A DNA stretch of 64,000 nt, taken from contig NZ_CP031963.1 of NCBI RefSeq assembly GCF_003443675.1, forward strand, positions 4,686,501 through 4,750,500, written 5' to 3'. Positions 60,368 through 64,000 of the stretch are shown in pieces. The notes beneath the pieces are model-generated. The model did no database searches. It was not told where the DNA came from and saw only the letters and a list, made by a program, of their open reading frames with translations. Each line of letters begins with the position of its first letter. Positions within the stretch are counted from its first letter, which is position 1. The stretch comes from Aquimarina sp. BL5 (GTDB taxonomy: Bacteria; Bacteroidota; Bacteroidia; Flavobacteriales; Flavobacteriaceae). The position numbers and the translations under genes were made by a program.

Positions 60368-61678
60368 ATGCTATTAGTTTATGTTCAAAAAATAACTCCC
60401 AGAGTATCTTATACGTTTCGGCATATTTGTAAACGAATTTTGGGATTAGAAGTTGATTTTGCTTCTAAGATAGAATCATTCATTGCGCATGACGGACCTA
60501 AACTGTCATATGGTAAGCAGCCATTGGGAAAAGAACTTTATTTTCAGAGTGTTGATTTGCTTTTTGAGCACGGATTTAATGAGGTAGATATTCAAGTTTT
60601 TCCTTGGGAAGATACTCAGTGTTTTTTTCAGGTAAAACACTCTGATGCAGTATTGCCATTCGATATTTTTGCAGCTACGTTTTATCTTTTAACTAGATAC
60701 GAGGAGTATCTTCCGCATGTAAAAGATGAACTTGGAAGATTTACGGCTACAGAAAGTATCGCGTACACAAACGGATTTTTGGAAGAACCGGTTGTTGATA
60801 TATGGGTATATAAATTCAAGAATGTTTTAAAAGAAAAATATCCAAATATAGAATTTCAGGAAAAGCAATTTAGTATTCTTCCAATTTTATACATAAATCA
60901 AACTTTTGCATATTGGCAAAAAGGAATTTTAAGATCAATAGGAGGAGGGGTACGCGATCTTTGGCAGTTAAAAATTAGTGAGGTAACCGACAGGGTTAAG
61001 GTAATGTTAGGGTTGAAAAAAGATCCATATAATACTTTTGACTTTGTTATTGACTTACAAAAAAAGAATGTCAAAAAATGTATTATGTTTTTTGGTCTAG
61101 GTGATTATACTAATTATGAGAAAAATATCAATCATAATAATCCAGAACATAAAGGAATCATTAAACACGTTTCGGATTATATAGATATTGGACTTAAGGT
61201 GTCTTATGAAGCTATTTCGGATTTAGTGGTGTTAAAAAAAGAGAAAATGAGAATTGAGAATATTGTAAACAGACAGTTGCAATATTCGTTATGCGCTTTT
61301 TATAAAATAAAGTTACCCGAAGCCTACAGAAATTTTATAGAACTAGAGGTAAAAGAGGACTATTCTATGGGGTATCCAGGACATTCTGGTTTTAGAGCAG
61401 GAACCTGTACACCTTTTATGTTTTATGATCTGGATTATGAGGTACAAACACCATTGGTAATACATTCTTTTTGTTGTACTCCCAAAAGTTTTGAGAATGC
61501 CGAAAACGAATATGCTGTAAAGCAAGAGTTAGATGCTTATATAGAGAAAATTAAAAAAGTAAACGGGTTATTTATTCCGGTTTTTAGTAATGGTTTGTTT
61601 AGTGAGCTTAATGAACAAACTTATTGGAAATCGATATTGGAATTTATTTGGAACAAAGATGAAAATAGAAAAACTTGA
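60368..61678 (+). CDS. DUF7033 / polysaccharide-deacetylase-like protein
   Basis: This 436-residue protein starts nine bases after radC. The N-terminal ~90 residues form the DUF7033 lead domain (VYVQKITPRVSYTFRHICKR; LPFDIFAATFYLLTRYEEYL near 105). The C-terminal part has a degenerate deacetylase-type barrel with DYSMGYPGHSGFRAGTCTPF near 330. In Bacteroidota this gene accompanies radC. It probably acts on envelope polysaccharide, but the catalytic residues are only partly recognisable. Confidence 0.8.
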   Translation: MLLVYVQKITPRVSYTFRHICKRILGLEVDFASKIESFIAHDGPKLSYGKQPLGKELYFQSVDLLFEHGFNEVDIQVFPWEDTQCFFQVKHSDAVLPFDIFAATFYLLTRYEEYLPHVKDELGRFTATESIAYTNGFLEEPVVDIWVYKFKNVLKEKYPNIEFQEKQFSILPILYINQTFAYWQKGILRSIGGGVRDLWQLKISEVTDRVKVMLGLKKDPYNTFDFVIDLQKKNVKKCIMFFGLGDYTNYEKNINHNNPEHKGIIKHVSDYIDIGLKVSYEAISDLVVLKKEKMRIENIVNRQLQYSLCAFYKIKLPEAYRNFIELEVKEDYSMGYPGHSGFRAGTCTPFMFYDLDYEVQTPLVIHSFCCTPKSFENAENEYAVKQELDAYIEKIKKVNGLFIPVFSNGLFSELNEQTYWKSILEFIWNKDENRKT

Positions 61679-62348
61679 TCACATATTTTTTGATTTAGAT
61701 CATACACTTTGGGATTTTGACAAAAATTCGGCTTTAGCATTTCAGTTGATGTTCGATAAATTTGAAATTCAGATTTCTATTGATCAATTTTTATCAGTAT
61801 ATCAACCGATAAATTTACGTTACTGGAAATTGTATAGAGAAGAACAAGTAACGAAAACAGAACTTCGTAGAGGACGTCTTATAGAAGCGTTTGCTGTTTT
61901 TGGTAAACAATTGTCATTAGAGGTTATAGATGCTTTGTCTGATGATTATATTAATTTTTTACCTCTTAATAATTATTTGATAGATGGTGCAAAAGAATTA
62001 TTAGAGTATTTAATGCCAAAATATAAGTTGCATATTATTACTAATGGTTTTAGAGAAGTGCAACATACAAAACTTACTAATGCTAAAATTAAACATTATT
62101 TTAAGACCGTAACCAATAGTGAAGAGGTTGGTGTTAAAAAACCTAATCCTATTATTTTTGAACATGCACTAAAGATTTCCGGCGCTGATGTTGATAGAAG
62201 TTTGATGATTGGAGATAATTATGAAGCGGACATTATCGGTGCAGAAACTTTGGGAATCAAGACAATATGTTTTAACTATCATCAAGAGCAATTACCGGCA
62301 AAAGCCATACAAGTTTCTGCATTAAATCAGATAAAAAGTTACATTTAG
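61659..62348 (+). CDS. YjjG-type HAD nucleotidase
   Basis: I use the ATG at 61659 (MKIEKLDHIFFDLDHTLWDF), which overlaps the end of the preceding gene by 20 bases. The longer frame adds residues of the DUF7033 gene. HAD motifs are complete: DLDHTLWDF (I), HIITNGFREVQH (II), GVKKPNP (III Lys) and MIGDNYEADIIGA (IV). With its cap domain it matches noncanonical pyrimidine 5'-nucleotidases of the YjjG family. Confidence 0.88.
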   Translation: MKIEKLDHIFFDLDHTLWDFDKNSALAFQLMFDKFEIQISIDQFLSVYQPINLRYWKLYREEQVTKTELRRGRLIEAFAVFGKQLSLEVIDALSDDYINFLPLNNYLIDGAKELLEYLMPKYKLHIITNGFREVQHTKLTNAKIKHYFKTVTNSEEVGVKKPNPIIFEHALKISGADVDRSLMIGDNYEADIIGAETLGIKTICFNYHQEQLPAKAIQVSALNQIKSYI

Positions 62349-62395
62349 TAATAAATATTTGTATATTTTCGTTATTACTAAACAACTCCCCCCAG

Positions 62396-62986
62396 ATGAA
62401 AACAAAAAAAACCTATGCATTGCTGCTATTTGTTGGCGCAATTTTAATAACTGCTTCTTGCGTCAAGGAGCTAGATTTTGAGCAACTCGATGATGTTGTT
62501 CTTACACCTGTGTTTGAAGCAGATTTTATTTATTCAGAATTTGATGTAGAAGATAATATTCCTCAGGGTACTCCTCCAAATACTGAATTTACCATTCCTC
62601 CAGAAGTTTTAAGAGATACCATAAATTACGATTTAGTAGGTACGGATTTCGCTATAGATAATTTAGATAGAGTAGAGTTAACCATGGAGGTTCGAAACAC
62701 TATTCCAGCTGCATTCACGATCCAGTTTCAGTTTTTAACACAAGCTGGTCAACCCATTGGACAATTATATAGTATCCCGGTACAAGCGGGATTAGGAGAA
62801 GGAACAGAGCCTGTGATATCATTTTCTGATCCGAATCCAATAGTTTTAGATAATGCTACCTTAAATCAATTAGCTTCTGCTCAAAAAATAGCTACAGAGA
62901 TTATTGTTCCAACTTTAAATTCTGATCTAAGAGGAGCTTTGCAGATAAGATCAAAGGCTAGTTACTATGTAAATTATCAATTATGA
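62396..62986 (+). CDS. Secreted lipoprotein, unknown
   Basis: This 196-residue protein has a lipoprotein signal peptide (LLFVGAILITASCVKELDF, lipid Cys22). The mature part is acidic and beta-rich, with repeated-strand character (DNLDRVELTMEVRNTIPAAF, TIQFQFLTQAGQPIG). Its stop overlaps the start of the DUF5723 gene (ATGA), so translation is coupled. The two may form an envelope complex; this is inference. Confidence 0.65.
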   Translation: MKTKKTYALLLFVGAILITASCVKELDFEQLDDVVLTPVFEADFIYSEFDVEDNIPQGTPPNTEFTIPPEVLRDTINYDLVGTDFAIDNLDRVELTMEVRNTIPAAFTIQFQFLTQAGQPIGQLYSIPVQAGLGEGTEPVISFSDPNPIVLDNATLNQLASAQKIATEIIVPTLNSDLRGALQIRSKASYYVNYQL

Positions 62987-64000
62987 GAGTCCTACTATGC
63001 CTTTTAGGTTTGTTGGGATGCTCATTATATTCTCAGAATAAAGAAACCTTATACGATTTTACAGATTTGCCTCAATCGTTAATGCTTAATCCAGGTGCGG
63101 ATGTAGATTTTAAGTATCACGCAGGAGTTCCATTTCTATCTCAGATACATTTTAATGTTGGATTTAAAGGAGCTTCTATTTATGATGTTTTTGCTGATGA
63201 CGGCAGAGATATAAATGATAAGATTGAAAATACAATAAACAAGTTAGGAAGCAATGATTTTTTTACGCTTACACAACAATTGGATCTCATAAATTTTGGT
63301 TGGAGGAGTAAAAATGATGAAAGTTTATATTATTCTGGAGGTGTGTATCAAGAGCTTGATTTGATTGTCTATTTTCCAAAAGATTTTGCAGTATTGGCAT
63401 ATCAAGGGAATCAAGATTTTATTAATGTTCCGTTTCGATTTTCTAATATTAGCACTACAGGAGAGTTCTTGACCGTATACCATTTTGGTTATAATAAAAA
63501 AGTAAATAAGAAACTTACGTTTGGTGCTAGAGCAAAACTCTATTCTAGTATATTTAATTTTCGAAGCACAAAAAATAGAGGAACTTTTACTACGATAGAG
63601 ACGCCGCAGGGAAATAACATATATCAGCATATAATTAGTGATGCGGATGTGAGTTTACAAACAGCTGGATATGCTTCTTTGCGCGACATTGAATCTGAAG
63701 ATAATGCTGATGGGGCGAAACAAGTACTTAATAAGTTTTTAGGAAGAGCATTTCTAGGAGGAAATTTAGGCGTTGGTGTAGATGTTGGATTTAGCTATAA
63801 ATTAGAAGATCAGTGGACCGTTACTGGCAGTATGACTGATTTAGGAATGATTTTTTATACAAAAGATGTCGAGACTTACAGAGCCAGAGGTAATTTTGTT
63901 TTTGAAGGATTAGAGACTCCGATTACGGATGAGAATGGTCAGGATGTTTTAGACGAGTTAGAAGATGCAATACCTATTGATACTCTTAATACAAGTTATG
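62983..64000 (+). CDS. DUF5723 family outer-membrane protein (3' end outside window)
   Basis: The start ATG overlaps the previous stop. The signal peptide (MRVLLCLLGLLGCSLYSQ) is followed by a beta-barrel-like sequence with alternating hydrophobics: LMLNPGADVDFKYHAGVPFL, then FNVGFKGASIYDVFADDG. This matches the DUF5723 opening ('NPA...iGiPfls'). The gene runs past the right edge. It is probably an outer-membrane barrel of Bacteroidota; the function is unknown. Confidence 0.8.
   Translation, partial: MRVLLCLLGLLGCSLYSQNKETLYDFTDLPQSLMLNPGADVDFKYHAGVPFLSQIHFNVGFKGASIYDVFADDGRDINDKIENTINKLGSNDFFTLTQQLDLINFGWRSKNDESLYYSGGVYQELDLIVYFPKDFAVLAYQGNQDFINVPFRFSNISTTGEFLTVYHFGYNKKVNKKLTFGARAKLYSSIFNFRSTKNRGTFTTIETPQGNNIYQHIISDADVSLQTAGYASLRDIESEDNADGAKQVLNKFLGRAFLGGNLGVGVDVGFSYKLEDQWTVTGSMTDLGMIFYTKDVETYRARGNFVFEGLETPITDENGQDVLDELEDAIPIDTLNTSY

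Noticed and set aside
1..64000. tRNA, rRNA, CRISPR or prophage genes
   Set aside because: None recognised on either strand; no cloverleaf-like, rRNA-like or phage structural sequence was seen by eye.

Overview
The window looks like an AT-rich Bacteroidota chromosome, most likely Flavobacteriaceae. The evidence is: C-terminal sorting domains of the type IX secretion system (T9SS) on several secreted proteins, a SusC-type plug sequence, two very large alpha-2-macroglobulin (A2M) proteins of Bacteroidota type, few Shine-Dalgarno-like sequences, and the Mpl / RadC / DUF7033 / YjjG / DUF5723 neighbourhood at the right. I do not name a species. No rRNA, tRNA or CRISPR array was seen.

Layout. 1-2.1 kb: a DUF4386 membrane protein cut by the window edge, a small membrane protein, a secreted NTF2-like protein and a convergent Crp/Fnr-type regulator. 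About 2.2-31.7 kb is an accessory region of one- to four-gene modules, nearly all on the minus strand, separated by 110-210 bp AT-rich imperfect inverted repeats. These repeats start with an AACG-type motif and end with a GTTRnC-type motif. The cargo includes CPBP proteases, an alpha/beta hydrolase, DUF1801, LRR proteins, DUF4274 and DUF4272 (immunity-type) proteins, a DoxX/tautomerase/NTF2 operon with a Crp-type gene, a LysR/flavoprotein pair, beta-propellers, a serine hydrolase, an S41 protease and an AraC-type regulator. Several modules are broken. Two near-identical IS1182-type elements and one IS110-family element all sit in the spacer repeats. The overall look is that of an integron-like cassette array without a visible integrase. 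The repeats do not fit the classical attC core exactly.

32.9-56.1 kb: two paralogous A2M genes of 2182 and 2030 codons bracket a second stretch of the same cassette-like material (DUF6892-type protein, CPBP protease, T9SS-secreted beta-propeller, methyltransferase, broken PD40 lipoprotein, NTF2-like, TPR and SUKH-like proteins). The first A2M carries an inserted carboxypeptidase-like domain plus TonB/SusC plug. The second has a low-complexity linker at the same place. A third A2M copy survives only as a vestige near 44.0 kb.

56.4-64 kb is ordinary core genome: mpl, a PaiB-like FMN protein, DUF1569, a small secreted protein, radC, a DUF7033 protein, a YjjG-type nucleotidase, a lipoprotein and a partial DUF5723 outer-membrane-type protein.

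How the genes work together. The clear functional units are small: regulator plus target (Crp-type/DoxX operon with a perfect TGTGA-N6-TCACA site; LysR/flavoprotein pair), cell-envelope functions (A2M pair, Mpl) and scattered immunity-type proteins. The accessory region reads as a store of independent modules and not as one pathway.
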